Translations under genes and position numbers: made by a program
From: RH-AL1 sp965198715
GTDB lineage: Bacteria; Pseudomonadota; Alphaproteobacteria; Rhizobiales; Beijerinckiaceae
NCBI GenBank assembly: GCA_965198715.1
Contig: CBDAPV010000001.1
Span: 2,170,001 to 2,234,000, forward strand
Reading direction: 5' to 3'
DNA: 64,000 nucleotides
In this document: positions 36,188-45,227 of the stretch, piece by piece
Position numbering within the stretch: the stretch's first letter is position 1
Layout: each line of letters starts with the position of its first letter
The notes under the pieces: model-generated
The model's database searches: none
Told to the model about the DNA's origin: nothing
What the model saw: only the letters and a program-made list of their open reading frames with translations

Positions 36188-37173
36188 GCGACCCGATTTC
36201 GGACGGCCGGGCCGACCTCGTCCTCGCGGTGCCCTCGAAAGGGCGGCTGCAGGAGAACGCCGCCGCCTTCTTCGCCCGCGCCGGACTGACGCTGAAGCCA
36301 AACCGCGGCGCCCGCGACTATCGCGGCACGCTGGAGGGGATCGACGGCATCGAGGTGGCGTTCGTCTCCGCCTCCGAGATCGTCGGCCTGCTCGCCGCCG
36401 GCCACGCCCATCTTGGGATCACCGGCGAGGACCTGGTGCGCGAGACGCTCGAGGACGCCGACGCCACGCTCGAACTGCTGACGCCGCTGGGTTTCGGCCG
36501 CGCCGATGTGGTCGTGGCTGTGCCGCAGGCCTGGATCGACGTGCGCACCATGTCTGATCTCGAGGACGTCGCCGCCGCCTACTTCACCAGGCGCCGCGAG
36601 CGCATGCGGGTCGCCACCAAATACGTCAACCTGACGCGGCGCTTCTTCGCCGCCAACCACGTCGCCGATTATCGCATCGTCGAGAGCCTTGGCGCCACGG
36701 AGGGCGCGCCGGCGGCGAGCCAGGCCGAGCTCATCGTCGACATCACGACGACGGGCGCGACGCTGGCGGCCAACGCCCTCAAGGTGCTCGACGACGGGGT
36801 GATGCTGCGCTCGGAGGCCAACCTCGTCGCCTCGCTCGCCGCACCGTGGCGCGATGCGGCGCGGGAGAAGGCGCGGCAGGTGCTGGCGCGCATCGCCGCG
36901 GAGGAGGCGGCGCGGCTCAACCGCGACGTGATCGCCCAGTTCGATCAGCGTCGCGAGGGGTTGATCGAGGCGGCGGCGGCGCAGTTCGGCTCGCAGCTGC
37001 GCTCGGAAAACGTGGCCGGCCGCTTGACCTTGACCTGCCTCAAGGACAAGGTCGCGCCGCTCGCGGACTGGCTCGTGGCGCAAGGCGCGCGTCATGTCAC
37101 GGTTGCGGCGATGGACTACGTGTTCTCGCCCGCCAACCCGCTGCACGACCGCCTCGTCGCCCGTCTCGGGTAG
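36184..37173 (+). CDS. hisG: ATP phosphoribosyltransferase catalytic subunit
   Basis: A 329-residue GTG-started HisG. The opening LVLAVPSKGRLQENAAAFFARAGL and the PRPP-binding block AELIVDITTTGATLAANALKVLDDGVML are diagnostic. It catalyses the first step of histidine synthesis, joining ATP and PRPP. It is longer than the classic short HisG (about 210-230) because of an extra C-terminal region (LFRRD.. to FSPANPLHDRLVARLG), as in some Rhizobiales. The pairing with HisZ fits that lineage. No other his genes are adjacent. Confidence 0.93.
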   Translation: MSDPISDGRADLVLAVPSKGRLQENAAAFFARAGLTLKPNRGARDYRGTLEGIDGIEVAFVSASEIVGLLAAGHAHLGITGEDLVRETLEDADATLELLTPLGFGRADVVVAVPQAWIDVRTMSDLEDVAAAYFTRRRERMRVATKYVNLTRRFFAANHVADYRIVESLGATEGAPAASQAELIVDITTTGATLAANALKVLDDGVMLRSEANLVASLAAPWRDAAREKARQVLARIAAEEAARLNRDVIAQFDQRREGLIEAAAAQFGSQLRSENVAGRLTLTCLKDKVAPLADWLVAQGARHVTVAAMDYVFSPANPLHDRLVARLG

Positions 37174-37252
37174 GTCGAGCGGCCGCGGGAATCGATCGAC
37201 CGGCGATGTTTAAGGGGCGTCCCGATGAGGACGCGACCCGCGGAGTGAAGCT

Positions 37253-38395
37253 GTGGACGGTGCGGCGGCCCAAGACGATCGCAAGGCCGAGGAGGCCGAG
37301 CCGCAGAAGTCCGACGCCGAGATACTGGCCGAGGACGAGCAGCACGACAAGCTGACCACCAAGGTCCTCGATGCCGTCATCCCGGACAGCGTTGAGAACA
37401 AGCAGCAGGCGCGTCGGCGCGTCGGGCGCTTCGTCGCCTACGGCCTCTCCATCGGCATCCTCGCGCTGGCGATCTTCGTGCTGGTGCGCACGTTCATGGC
37501 CATCGATCCCAACGCGCTGCGCGGCGCCATCGCGGCGACGAGCGGCGAGCGGATCTTCGGCGCCGCCGCCTTCACCGCCCTCTCGTTCCTGGCGCTGACC
37601 GGCTACGACGCTCTCGCCTTGCGCCAGCTGAAGCTGAAAGTGCCTTATCCGACGACTGCGCTGGCGTCCTTCACCAGCTACGCGATCTCCTTCACGCTCG
37701 GCTTCCCGGTGATCACCGCAGGCACGGTGCGCTACTGGATCTATTCCGGACGCGGGCTGTCCGCCGGCAAGGTGGCGAGCCTCACCGTCATCGCCGGCCT
37801 CACCTTCTGGCTCGGCATGGCGCTCGTCATCGGCATCGGCTTCACCGTGCGCGCCGGCGGCGTGTCGCACATCGACCACCTGTCGCCCCTGCTCAATCGC
37901 ATCATCGGCCTTGCCATCGTCGCCGCCCTGTGCGGCTACCTGGTCTGGGCCGGCAAGGGCCACCGGCAGGCCAAGATCCAGGGGTTCAAGCTCGAGCTGC
38001 CGGGGCTTCGGCTGACGCTCGGACAGATCTGCCTCGGCCTCATCGATCTCTGCTCGGCCTCGGCGGTGCTCTACATCCTCATGGCCCCACCGCGCGACAT
38101 CGACTACCTGACCTTCGTCACGGTCTACGTATTCGGCTCGCTGCTCGGCATCGCCTCCAACGCGCCGGGCGGCATCGGCGTCTTCGAGGCGACCATGCTG
38201 AAGACGGTGCCGGCGCATTCGGCGGCCGCGCTCTTCGCAGCTTTGCTGCTGTTTCGCGTCATCTACTACCTCGTGCCGTTCGTCCTCGCGCTCGCGCTGC
38301 TCGGCGCGCACGAGAGCATGAAGCGTTGGAAGGGCCTGCGCGAAGCGATGAGCGGCAACGAGGAGGACGATCCCGGAGGCGACACGGTGGGGTAA
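37253..38395 (+). CDS. Lysylphosphatidylglycerol synthase-type flippase domain protein (YbhN/UPF0104)
   Basis: A 380-residue membrane protein. A 60-residue acidic cytoplasmic N-terminus leads into about eight helices. The family motif SYAISFTLGFPVITAGTVRYWIYSGRGLSAGKVASLTVIAG is well preserved, as is GIASNAPGGIGVFEATML. This is the MprF N-terminal/UPF0104 flippase-like domain without the lysyltransferase. It probably moves or binds a lipid; cargo unknown. GTG start; an upstream ATG at 37206 is out of frame. Ends convergent to alr with a hairpin between. Confidence 0.88.
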   Translation: MDGAAAQDDRKAEEAEPQKSDAEILAEDEQHDKLTTKVLDAVIPDSVENKQQARRRVGRFVAYGLSIGILALAIFVLVRTFMAIDPNALRGAIAATSGERIFGAAAFTALSFLALTGYDALALRQLKLKVPYPTTALASFTSYAISFTLGFPVITAGTVRYWIYSGRGLSAGKVASLTVIAGLTFWLGMALVIGIGFTVRAGGVSHIDHLSPLLNRIIGLAIVAALCGYLVWAGKGHRQAKIQGFKLELPGLRLTLGQICLGLIDLCSASAVLYILMAPPRDIDYLTFVTVYVFGSLLGIASNAPGGIGVFEATMLKTVPAHSAAALFAALLLFRVIYYLVPFVLALALLGAHESMKRWKGLREAMSGNEEDDPGGDTVG

Positions 38396-38399
38396 AGAG

Positions 38400-38426
38400 A
38401 TCCTTCTCCGCGAAGCGGGAGAGGAT
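38400..38426. terminator. Bidirectional hairpin between flippase gene and alr
   Basis: ATCCTTCTCCGC pairs with GCGGGAGAGGAT with one mismatch and one bulge over a GAA loop, five bases after the stop of the plus-strand gene and four before the alr stop. It belongs to the same CTTCTCC.GGAGA repeat style as other gaps here. Confidence 0.6.
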
Positions 38427-38429
38427 GGG

Positions 38430-39542
38430 CTACCCGCCGATGGTGCGGCGATGGCTGCGCGGGGCCAGCCGCGTCAGGATCTCGTAGCCGATGGCGCCGG
38501 AGCGCCGCGCGAGGTCGTCGATGCCGATGTCCTGGCCGAGGATCTCTACCGTATCGCCGCGCTCCACCATCGGCGCCTCGGTGACGTCGATGACGATGAG
38601 GTCCATCGAGATGCGGCCGACGAAGGGGCACAGCGCGCCGTCGACGCTGGCGTGGCCGCGCGGCTCGGCGTTGGTGCCGATGGCCGAACACGGGATGCCG
38701 TCGGCGTAGCCGACGCTGAGCGTCGCCAGCCGGCGCGGCGAGGGCGCGATCCAATGCGCGTCGTAGCCGACGCTCTCGCCGGCCGCGACCTCGTGGACCT
38801 GGATCACCTTGGCCTCGAAGCCCACGACCGGCCGCATCGGGTTGTCCGAATCCGGCGTCGGGTTGCCGCCGTAGAGCGCGTAGCCCGGCCGCACCAGGTC
38901 GTGCAGCGCGCCGTCGCCGAAGAAGATGCCGGACGAGTTCGCCATGGAGGCCGGCACGTCGGGCCAGCTGCGGCGGGCGTCCTCGAAGAGCGCGAGCTGC
39001 CGCTCGACGCGGTCGCGCTGCTCGGCCCGGCCCGACCATACGAAATGGCTCACCACCAGCGCCACGTCGAGCCGCATGGAGAGGCGCACGGCGGCCGCCA
39101 CCTGCTCGGCGATGAGGCCGAGCCGATTCATGCCGCTGTCGAGCTGCAGCGCGCACGGGCTGCGCGTGCGTGCCGTGGCCTCGATCCAATCCTCCATCTC
39201 GAGCAGCGAGCCGAGCACCGGCCGCAGCCGCGCCTTGACGAAGAGCGGCGCGGTGCGCGGCATCAGGCCGTTCAGCACGTAGATCGTCGCCTCGGGGCAG
39301 AGCGCGCGCAGTCGCTGCCCCTCGAAGACATGCGCCACGAAGAAGGTGCGGCAGCCGGCGCGTTGCAGCGCCGGCGCGACGGCGGCGAGGCCGAGGCCGT
39401 AGGCGTCGGCCTTGACCACGGCGGCGCATTCCGCCCGGCCGGACTTGTCGGCGAGTAGCCGCCAGTTGGCGTCGAGCGCGCCGAGATCGACCGTCAGCGT
39501 CGACCCGGCCTGCTCGGCCTCGACGTCGCGCCATTCCGTCAC
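38430..39542 (-). CDS. alr: Alanine racemase
   Basis: About 370 residues, PLP-dependent. The PLP lysine lies in AAVVKADAYGLG, the catalytic Tyr region in YDAHWIAPSPRRLATLSVGYADGIP, and GRISMDLIVIDVT is conserved. It converts L- to D-alanine for peptidoglycan. I place the start at the GTG at 39542 (VTEWRDVEAEQAGSTLTVDLGALDANWR) because the family fold begins about there. The frame is open to an ATG at 39623, and neither start has a strong ribosome site. Divergent from a GGDEF gene. Confidence 0.93.
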   Translation of the reverse strand: MTEWRDVEAEQAGSTLTVDLGALDANWRLLADKSGRAECAAVVKADAYGLGLAAVAPALQRAGCRTFFVAHVFEGQRLRALCPEATIYVLNGLMPRTAPLFVKARLRPVLGSLLEMEDWIEATARTRSPCALQLDSGMNRLGLIAEQVAAAVRLSMRLDVALVVSHFVWSGRAEQRDRVERQLALFEDARRSWPDVPASMANSSGIFFGDGALHDLVRPGYALYGGNPTPDSDNPMRPVVGFEAKVIQVHEVAAGESVGYDAHWIAPSPRRLATLSVGYADGIPCSAIGTNAEPRGHASVDGALCPFVGRISMDLIVIDVTEAPMVERGDTVEILGQDIGIDDLARRSGAIGYEILTRLAPRSHRRTIGG

Positions 39543-39976
39543 GGGAGCGAGAAGCGGTCGCAAGATCTGGTTCCGTCGTTGCACGCGCCACTGTCTCCCG
39601 CGCCGGCGAGCAGGACAAGACACACGCCGCCGCTAAGTGCGATGGCGTTGCAGTGTTTTTCCCGAACGAATGCGCCCGGCATGACGATGTCGGCGAAGAA
39701 GGCAGGATGTCCTTGCGGAGGAAGGCAGCGTCTATGAGCCGGTTCGGAGCGGCGCATCGACGTTGCGCGCGTCTATGTCGAACCTCAAACAAAGGCTAGA
39801 CTATTGCGAGCGGACACAGCGGCCCGCGAACACGCGGTATTGGCGTGGACGCACGAGTTGTCCCGCGCGTTCAGGTCAATGCTTCAAAGCAGCCTCATGA
39901 TCTTGTCGTTGCCTATTTACATGATCTTGTCGTTGCCCATTTAACGGCGTTGAAACCTCCGGCGTGTCATGATGCC
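39543..39976. other. Spacer between alr and the diguanylate cyclase gene
   Basis: About 430 bases with no supported gene. It contains the tandem 24-base duplication at 39896-39943. The cyclase frame is open through most of the right half, so part of it could be coding if the GTG at 39845 is used. Confidence 0.5.
39896..39943 (+). repeat. Tandem duplication of a 24-base unit
   Basis: Two adjacent 24-base copies starting CATGATCTTGTCGTTGCC and differing at one base (TATTTA versus CATTTA). The unit length is a multiple of three and keeps the cyclase frame open (HDLVVAYL/HDLVVAHL). Confidence 0.9.
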
Positions 39977-41026
39977 ATGAAGGTTGGACGCTCCTTGATC
40001 ATGCGCAGTAAAATCGAAATCATCGAAGCATCGCAGTCGATGCGATCGTCGCGCGTGGACGGCCGATCACTCCTTAGTGTCTACGAGGAGCCGTCGAGCT
40101 CGGGTAAGTGCCGGATCGACCTGCAGCGGAGGTTAGAGACAGCCCTCGACAATATACCTCATGGCATCTGTCTCTACGATGCCGACCAGAAACTGCAGTT
40201 CGCTAACGATCGCTACTTCGAGATCTACGGATTCACGCGAGCTAGCCTCCCGCTCGGCACATCGTTTCTGGACATGTTTCGGGCCAGCGTGGCCGCGGGG
40301 AACTATCAAGGTTGGACCGCAGAGGCTCTCTGGTCGCGAATATCGCCGCGACTAAAAGCCGGGACGCGCGTCACCACCGAAAACATGGTGAGAGACGCCA
40401 AACTGGTCGCCCTCGATATCCAGGTCCTTGAGGACGGCAGCTGGGTCGCGGCGCACGAGGACATCACCGAACGCCGTCGTGCCGAGGAGGAGATCCGCTT
40501 CCTGGCGCATCACGACCCCCTCACCAGGCTGCCCAATCGGCTTTTCTTCGGTGAGCGGATCCGCGTCGCGCTCGAGCAAGCGGAAACGGCGTCGTGCGCC
40601 CTTCTGTTGATGGATCTGGATGGCTTCAAGCTCGTGAACGATCAACTCGGTCATCTTATCGGAGACACATTGCTGGTGGCCGTCGCCGACCGTTTGCGGC
40701 ATCTCTGCCGCCGCGACGACGTGGCCGCCCGAATCGGTGGCGACGAGTTTGCCGTGCTGTTGTCCGCGATCTCAAGGCTGGATGCGCTGGCCGTGGCGCA
40801 ATGCATCGTTGCTGCGGTTTCTGCTCCTTATGATCTCGGCCAGGATGTGAGTGCGCGTGTCGGCGCCAGCATCGGCGTGGCCTGCGCGCCGGAGGACGGG
40901 TTGCAGCCCGACCTTCTGATCTCGCGAGCCGACCGCGCCTTGTACGCGGCCAAGCGTGCGGGAGGCTTGAGAGCGCTATGCTACGGCGATGGTGCGCCAC
41001 AACGAGGGCCGCGAGCGCGATATTGA
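39977..41026 (+). CDS. PAS-GGDEF diguanylate cyclase
   Basis: About 349 residues. A PAS domain (LETALDNIPHGICLYDADQKLQFANDRYFEIYGF) and PAC-like segment (VAAHEDITERRRAEEEI) lead into a GGDEF domain with DPLTRLPNR, LMDLDGFKLVNDQLGH and the active-site RIGGDEFAVLL, so it should make cyclic di-GMP. The I-site RxxD is not evident where LSAISRLD stands. No membrane segment, so it is cytoplasmic and presumably senses a ligand through PAS. Start uncertain: ATG 39977 or 40001, or GTG 39845. Convergent with dnaB. Confidence 0.85.
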   Translation: MKVGRSLIMRSKIEIIEASQSMRSSRVDGRSLLSVYEEPSSSGKCRIDLQRRLETALDNIPHGICLYDADQKLQFANDRYFEIYGFTRASLPLGTSFLDMFRASVAAGNYQGWTAEALWSRISPRLKAGTRVTTENMVRDAKLVALDIQVLEDGSWVAAHEDITERRRAEEEIRFLAHHDPLTRLPNRLFFGERIRVALEQAETASCALLLMDLDGFKLVNDQLGHLIGDTLLVAVADRLRHLCRRDDVAARIGGDEFAVLLSAISRLDALAVAQCIVAAVSAPYDLGQDVSARVGASIGVACAPEDGLQPDLLISRADRALYAAKRAGGLRALCYGDGAPQRGPRARY

Positions 41027-41155
41027 CGAGAAGCATCGCCGGCGTTGTAGGCGTGGCCCCTGTCACCTTTGCCAGACATCATGGCTTTGATCTCGGGAAC
41101 TCGCGCGAGACCGCCCGGCGGAAGGTCACTTAGCTGCCACTCGGATCGCAACCCT

Positions 41156-42655
41156 TCAGTGCGGCACCGGCATGTGGTCCTCGCGGGCCAGGTTCGAGAA
41201 GCGGGTGAACTCGCCCTCGAAGGCGAGCTCCACCGTGCCGGTGGGGCCGTGGCGCTGCTTGCCGATGATCACTTCGGCGCGGCCGTGGACACGCTCCATG
41301 TCGGTCTGCCAGGTCAGGAACTCCTCGCTGCCTTCGCGAGGCTGCTTGTTCTTGAGGTAATATTCCTCGCGAAACACGAAAATCACCACATCGGCGTCCT
41401 GCTCGATCGAGCCGGATTCGCGCAGGTCGGAGAGCTGCGGCCGCTTGTCGTCGCGCGACTCGACCTGGCGCGAGAGCTGCGACAGCGCCACGACCGGCAC
41501 CGCCAGCTCCTTGGCCAGCGCCTTGAGGCCGGTGGTGATCTCGGTGAGCTCCTGCACGCGGTTGCCGTCGCGCGTCTTCGAGCCCGACAGCAGCTGCAGG
41601 TAGTCCACGACCAGCATGTCGAGCCCGCGCTGCCGCTTCAAGCGGCGGGCACGGGCGGTGAGCTGGGCGATCGAGATGCCGCCGGTCTGATCGATGTAGA
41701 AGGGGATCTGCTGCATCTCGCGCGCGGCCTCGGCAACGCGGTGGAAATCCCCCTCGGTGATGTCGCCGCGGCGGATCTTGTAGGAGGCGACCTGTGACTG
41801 CTCGGCGATGATGCGGGTGGCGAGCTGCTCCGCCGACATCTCCAACGAGAAGAAGCCGACGATGCCGCCGTTGACCGTCTCGTGGCTGCCGTCCGGCTTC
41901 TGGCGGAATTCGTAGGCCTTGGCGATGTTGAAGGCGATGTTGGTGGCGAGCGCGGTCTTGCCCATGCCTGGGCGCCCGGCGATGATCACGAGATCGGAGG
42001 ATTGCAGCCCGCCCATCATGCGGTCGAGGTCGCTCATGCCGGTGGCGATCCCCGAGAGGCCGCCGTCGCGCTCGAAGGCCTTCGCCGCCATGTCGACGGC
42101 CGAGGTCAGCGCGTCGGAGAAGCGCTGGAAGCCGCCGTCGTAGCGGCCGGACTCGGCGATCGAGTACAGCTTGCGCTCGGCCTCCTCGATCTGCTCGCGC
42201 GGGGAGACGTCGACCGGCGCGTCGTAGGCGCCGTTGACGATGTCCTCGCCGATGAGAATCAGGTCACGCCGCGTGGCGAGATCGTAGACGGTGCGGCCGT
42301 AATCCTCGGCGTTGATGATGGCGGTGGCCTGCGCCGCCAGGCGGGCGAGGTATTGCGGCACGGTGATGCCGCCAAGGTCGCCGTCGCCGAGGAAGGTCTT
42401 CAGCGTGATCGGCGTCGCCACCTTGCCGGCGCGGATCAGCTGCGAGGCGACGTCGTAGATGCGCTTGTGGATCTCCTCGGAGAAATGATCCGGGCGCAGG
42501 AAGTCCGAGACGCGGTCGAAGGCGTCGTTGTTGATCAGGATGGCGCCGAGCAGCGCCTGCTCCGCCTCGAGGTTGTGGGGAGAAACGCGAAATTCCGGCT
42601 GACCGGCGCGAGCCAGCGGCGACAAGCGTCCGACCGCGTGATCCACCAGGGTCAT
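41156..42655 (-). CDS. dnaB: Replicative DNA helicase
   Basis: A 499-residue hexameric helicase. The N-terminal domain (RVSPHNLEAEQALLGAILINNDAFDRVSDFL) binds primase. The RecA-like C-terminal domain has Walker A GRPGMGKTAL, Walker B LDMLVVDYLQLL and the arginine finger region. The end of the protein varies in the usual way. Length is within the usual range (about 450-500). It unwinds DNA at the fork. Apparently monocistronic; 242 bases separate its start from the next gene. Confidence 0.97.
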   Translation of the reverse strand: MTLVDHAVGRLSPLARAGQPEFRVSPHNLEAEQALLGAILINNDAFDRVSDFLRPDHFSEEIHKRIYDVASQLIRAGKVATPITLKTFLGDGDLGGITVPQYLARLAAQATAIINAEDYGRTVYDLATRRDLILIGEDIVNGAYDAPVDVSPREQIEEAERKLYSIAESGRYDGGFQRFSDALTSAVDMAAKAFERDGGLSGIATGMSDLDRMMGGLQSSDLVIIAGRPGMGKTALATNIAFNIAKAYEFRQKPDGSHETVNGGIVGFFSLEMSAEQLATRIIAEQSQVASYKIRRGDITEGDFHRVAEAAREMQQIPFYIDQTGGISIAQLTARARRLKRQRGLDMLVVDYLQLLSGSKTRDGNRVQELTEITTGLKALAKELAVPVVALSQLSRQVESRDDKRPQLSDLRESGSIEQDADVVIFVFREEYYLKNKQPREGSEEFLTWQTDMERVHGRAEVIIGKQRHGPTGTVELAFEGEFTRFSNLAREDHMPVPH

Positions 42656-42897
42656 GCGAGTTTATCCAACAAATACAAAGGACTGCGGATCGATACGCTG
42701 CGCCGACCGCCCATCCCTTTGTGGCACGCCGCGCCGCCACACTCAACGGAAACACTGCCGCGGACCGAGCCTGTGAATCATGGGGGCAAACGCGCCGGCG
42801 CTCGATTGCCGGAAGGTGTTTCGCAGCCGTTCCGCAACGTCTATGCCCTCGCAACGCCTTTCATTGTCGGTGCGGGTGCGCGACGGCGGAGGTCGCC

Positions 42898-45150
42898 CTA
42901 GCCGAAGCTGCCGCGCCGCGCCTCCGGCAGGCTCTCCGGCACGATGAGGTGGGGCTTCGAGTAGCGCCGATCGTAGAAGGGGCTGTAGGCCTCGTCGACC
43001 ATCGTCTTGGTGGCGTGGCGCTTCTGCAGGCGCCCGGCTTCGACGCGCAGGCGCGCGGCGTTCTCGCCCTCGACATCGCTGCCGCGCGAAGCCGATTCGT
43101 GATGCGTCAGCGTGGCGAAGGGGGTCCATAGCGTGCGGAAGCCGGCGTGGCGCGCCCGCATGCAGAGGTCGACGTCGTTGTAGGCGATCGGGAAGGCGAC
43201 CTCGTCGAAGCCGTCAACGGCCTCGAAGCAGGCGCGGGTCACCAGCATGCAGGCGCCGGTGACGGCGCCGATCGTCTGGCGCACGGCGAGCCGCCCCATC
43301 GGGCCAGGCGTATCGGCCTTCTCGGCGACATACCAATGGCCCGCCGCCTCGCCGAGCCCGACGATCACGCCGGCGTGCTGCAGGCTGCCGTCGGGATAGA
43401 GCAGCCGCGCGCCGACGATCCCGGTTTGCGAGAAGGCGAGGCACTCGACCATCTCGTCGAGCCAGTCCGGCGCGACGACCTCGATGTCGTTGTTGAGGAA
43501 GAGCAGCGCCTCGCCGCGCGCCAGACGCGCCCCGCGGTTGCACATGCGCGAGAAGTTGAAAGGTTCGACGACGCGATCGGCCGTGACGCGATCGCTCCGG
43601 GACGCTTCGTAGAAGGCGAGCACGGCGGGATCGCCCGAGCCGTTGTCGACGATGACAATCTCGAGATTCGGATAGGCGGTGCGATGCAGCAGATCGTCGA
43701 CGATCCGGGTGACAAGAGCCAGGCTGTCGCGATTGGGGATGATCACCGAAACCAGCGGGCGCGGCGCGTCGGGGAACCTCACGCGGTGGACGTCGGGGCT
43801 GCCCGGCGCCGGCTCGACGGCGATGCGCCGGCCGGTGTCGGCGTAGGCGGCGCGCAGCGCCTCGCGCGCGTTGGCGACGGAGCGCTCGCGGAACCGGGTC
43901 GAGTAGCTCTCCTCGCCGCGCCGCCAGGTGTAGGCGAGGAACGGCACGTGGACCACCGTTCCCGGTGCAGCGTCCTCGAGATAACGCAGCAGCATGTCGT
44001 AGTCCTGCGAGCCCTCGCGATCGAGGCGCAGGCCGCCGAGCGCGACCAGCCGCTCGCGCCGGAACACCGAGAAATGATTGATGTAGTTCAACCCCGACAG
44101 CAGCACGCAATCATAGGCCGGCTTGCAGAACGAGCCGACGGGCTTCAGCGCCGCGTTGGCGACGATCTCGTCGGTGTAGAAGAAATGGGCGTCGGGGTGA
44201 TCGGCGATGGCGCGCGCGATCATTGCGATCGCGCCGGGGACGAAGGCGTCGTCGTGATCGATGAAGCTCAGCCACTCGCCGCGCGCGGCGGCGAGGCCGG
44301 CGTTGGTGGCGCGCGCGATCCCGCCGTTGGCCTCCTGGGTCACGATGCGGACGCCGGGAACGGAGGCGAACCCGGCCAAGGTCTCGCGGGTCACGGCGCT
44401 GCGCGAGCCATCGTCGATCAGCAGCAGCTCGGCATAGCCCGCCGCTCCTTCCGCGGTGAAAGAGCCGACGAGGTCGTGCAGATAATCCGCTTGCGTCTCG
44501 TAGACCGGCGCCACGAAGCTGAGCAGCGGGGCGGCGCGATCGGCATGGTGCTCCGCCATCGCCGCCTGGACCGGCTGGGCCTGCAGCGTCTGCGCCAGCC
44601 GCAGCCGCGCCAGGACGTCGTCGTCGGCCTGCTGCACGCGGATCGCACCGCCGGCGGAGACGGTGGAGAAGAAGGTGCGGATGCGCCGCACGTTGCTGAG
44701 GATCGTCGCCCAGCGGCCACGTTGGCCGCCCGAGGCCGGCGCGACGAGGCCGATCTTCTGGTAGCGCAGGTTGAAGAGGTAGTGCAGCACCGCCACGAGC
44801 AGCGGCTGCCCGCTCTCGAAAGCCAGGAAGCGAAACGTCGTCGGGCCGTTCTCGCAGGCGCTGAAGCGGATGCGCCGCGCCGCGCCGGTCGTGGCGAGCG
44901 AGATGTGATAGAAGGCGAACGGGAAACGCCGGAAGACGATGGCCGAGAGGTCGTTGAAGCCCTCGCCCGAATCGAAGCTGATCTTGGGGGCGGCGTGGCC
45001 CTCGCCGGCCCGGAGGAAGAAGCCCAGGAACGACCTCTTCAACGAGGCCACGTCGTAGACGAAGGCGGCTTCCTGACCCTCGCAGCGCCACACGATCGGC
45101 GAGAGCTGCGTCAGGTCACCGTCGGTGGCCGCGGGCCGAAGCGCGCGCAT
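42898..45150 (-). CDS. Large protein with two GT2 glycosyltransferase domains
   Basis: A 750-residue protein. Residues 1-190 form an uncharacterised beta-rich domain (SFDSGEGFNDLSAIVFRRFPF) seen in related rhizobial glycosyltransferases. The first GT2 domain begins LLSFVAPVYETQADYLHDLV and has LLIDDGSRSAV and FIDHDDAFVPGA. The second begins PLVSVIIPNRDSLALV and has EIVIVDNGSGDP, LLFLNNDIEVVAPDWL and GACMLVTRACFEAVDGFDE. Such double GT2 proteins build rhamnan or other surface polysaccharides in the cytoplasm. No other polysaccharide genes are adjacent, so its product is unknown. Confidence 0.9.
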   Translation of the reverse strand: MRALRPAATDGDLTQLSPIVWRCEGQEAAFVYDVASLKRSFLGFFLRAGEGHAAPKISFDSGEGFNDLSAIVFRRFPFAFYHISLATTGAARRIRFSACENGPTTFRFLAFESGQPLLVAVLHYLFNLRYQKIGLVAPASGGQRGRWATILSNVRRIRTFFSTVSAGGAIRVQQADDDVLARLRLAQTLQAQPVQAAMAEHHADRAAPLLSFVAPVYETQADYLHDLVGSFTAEGAAGYAELLLIDDGSRSAVTRETLAGFASVPGVRIVTQEANGGIARATNAGLAAARGEWLSFIDHDDAFVPGAIAMIARAIADHPDAHFFYTDEIVANAALKPVGSFCKPAYDCVLLSGLNYINHFSVFRRERLVALGGLRLDREGSQDYDMLLRYLEDAAPGTVVHVPFLAYTWRRGEESYSTRFRERSVANAREALRAAYADTGRRIAVEPAPGSPDVHRVRFPDAPRPLVSVIIPNRDSLALVTRIVDDLLHRTAYPNLEIVIVDNGSGDPAVLAFYEASRSDRVTADRVVEPFNFSRMCNRGARLARGEALLFLNNDIEVVAPDWLDEMVECLAFSQTGIVGARLLYPDGSLQHAGVIVGLGEAAGHWYVAEKADTPGPMGRLAVRQTIGAVTGACMLVTRACFEAVDGFDEVAFPIAYNDVDLCMRARHAGFRTLWTPFATLTHHESASRGSDVEGENAARLRVEAGRLQKRHATKTMVDEAYSPFYDRRYSKPHLIVPESLPEARRGSFG

Positions 45151-45227
45151 GCTCAGCAGCCTCGCCGAGAGACGACACGCGTGGTCCGATCAGATCGCAT
45201 GTCCCCGTGCCGGGCCGAGCGACCGCC

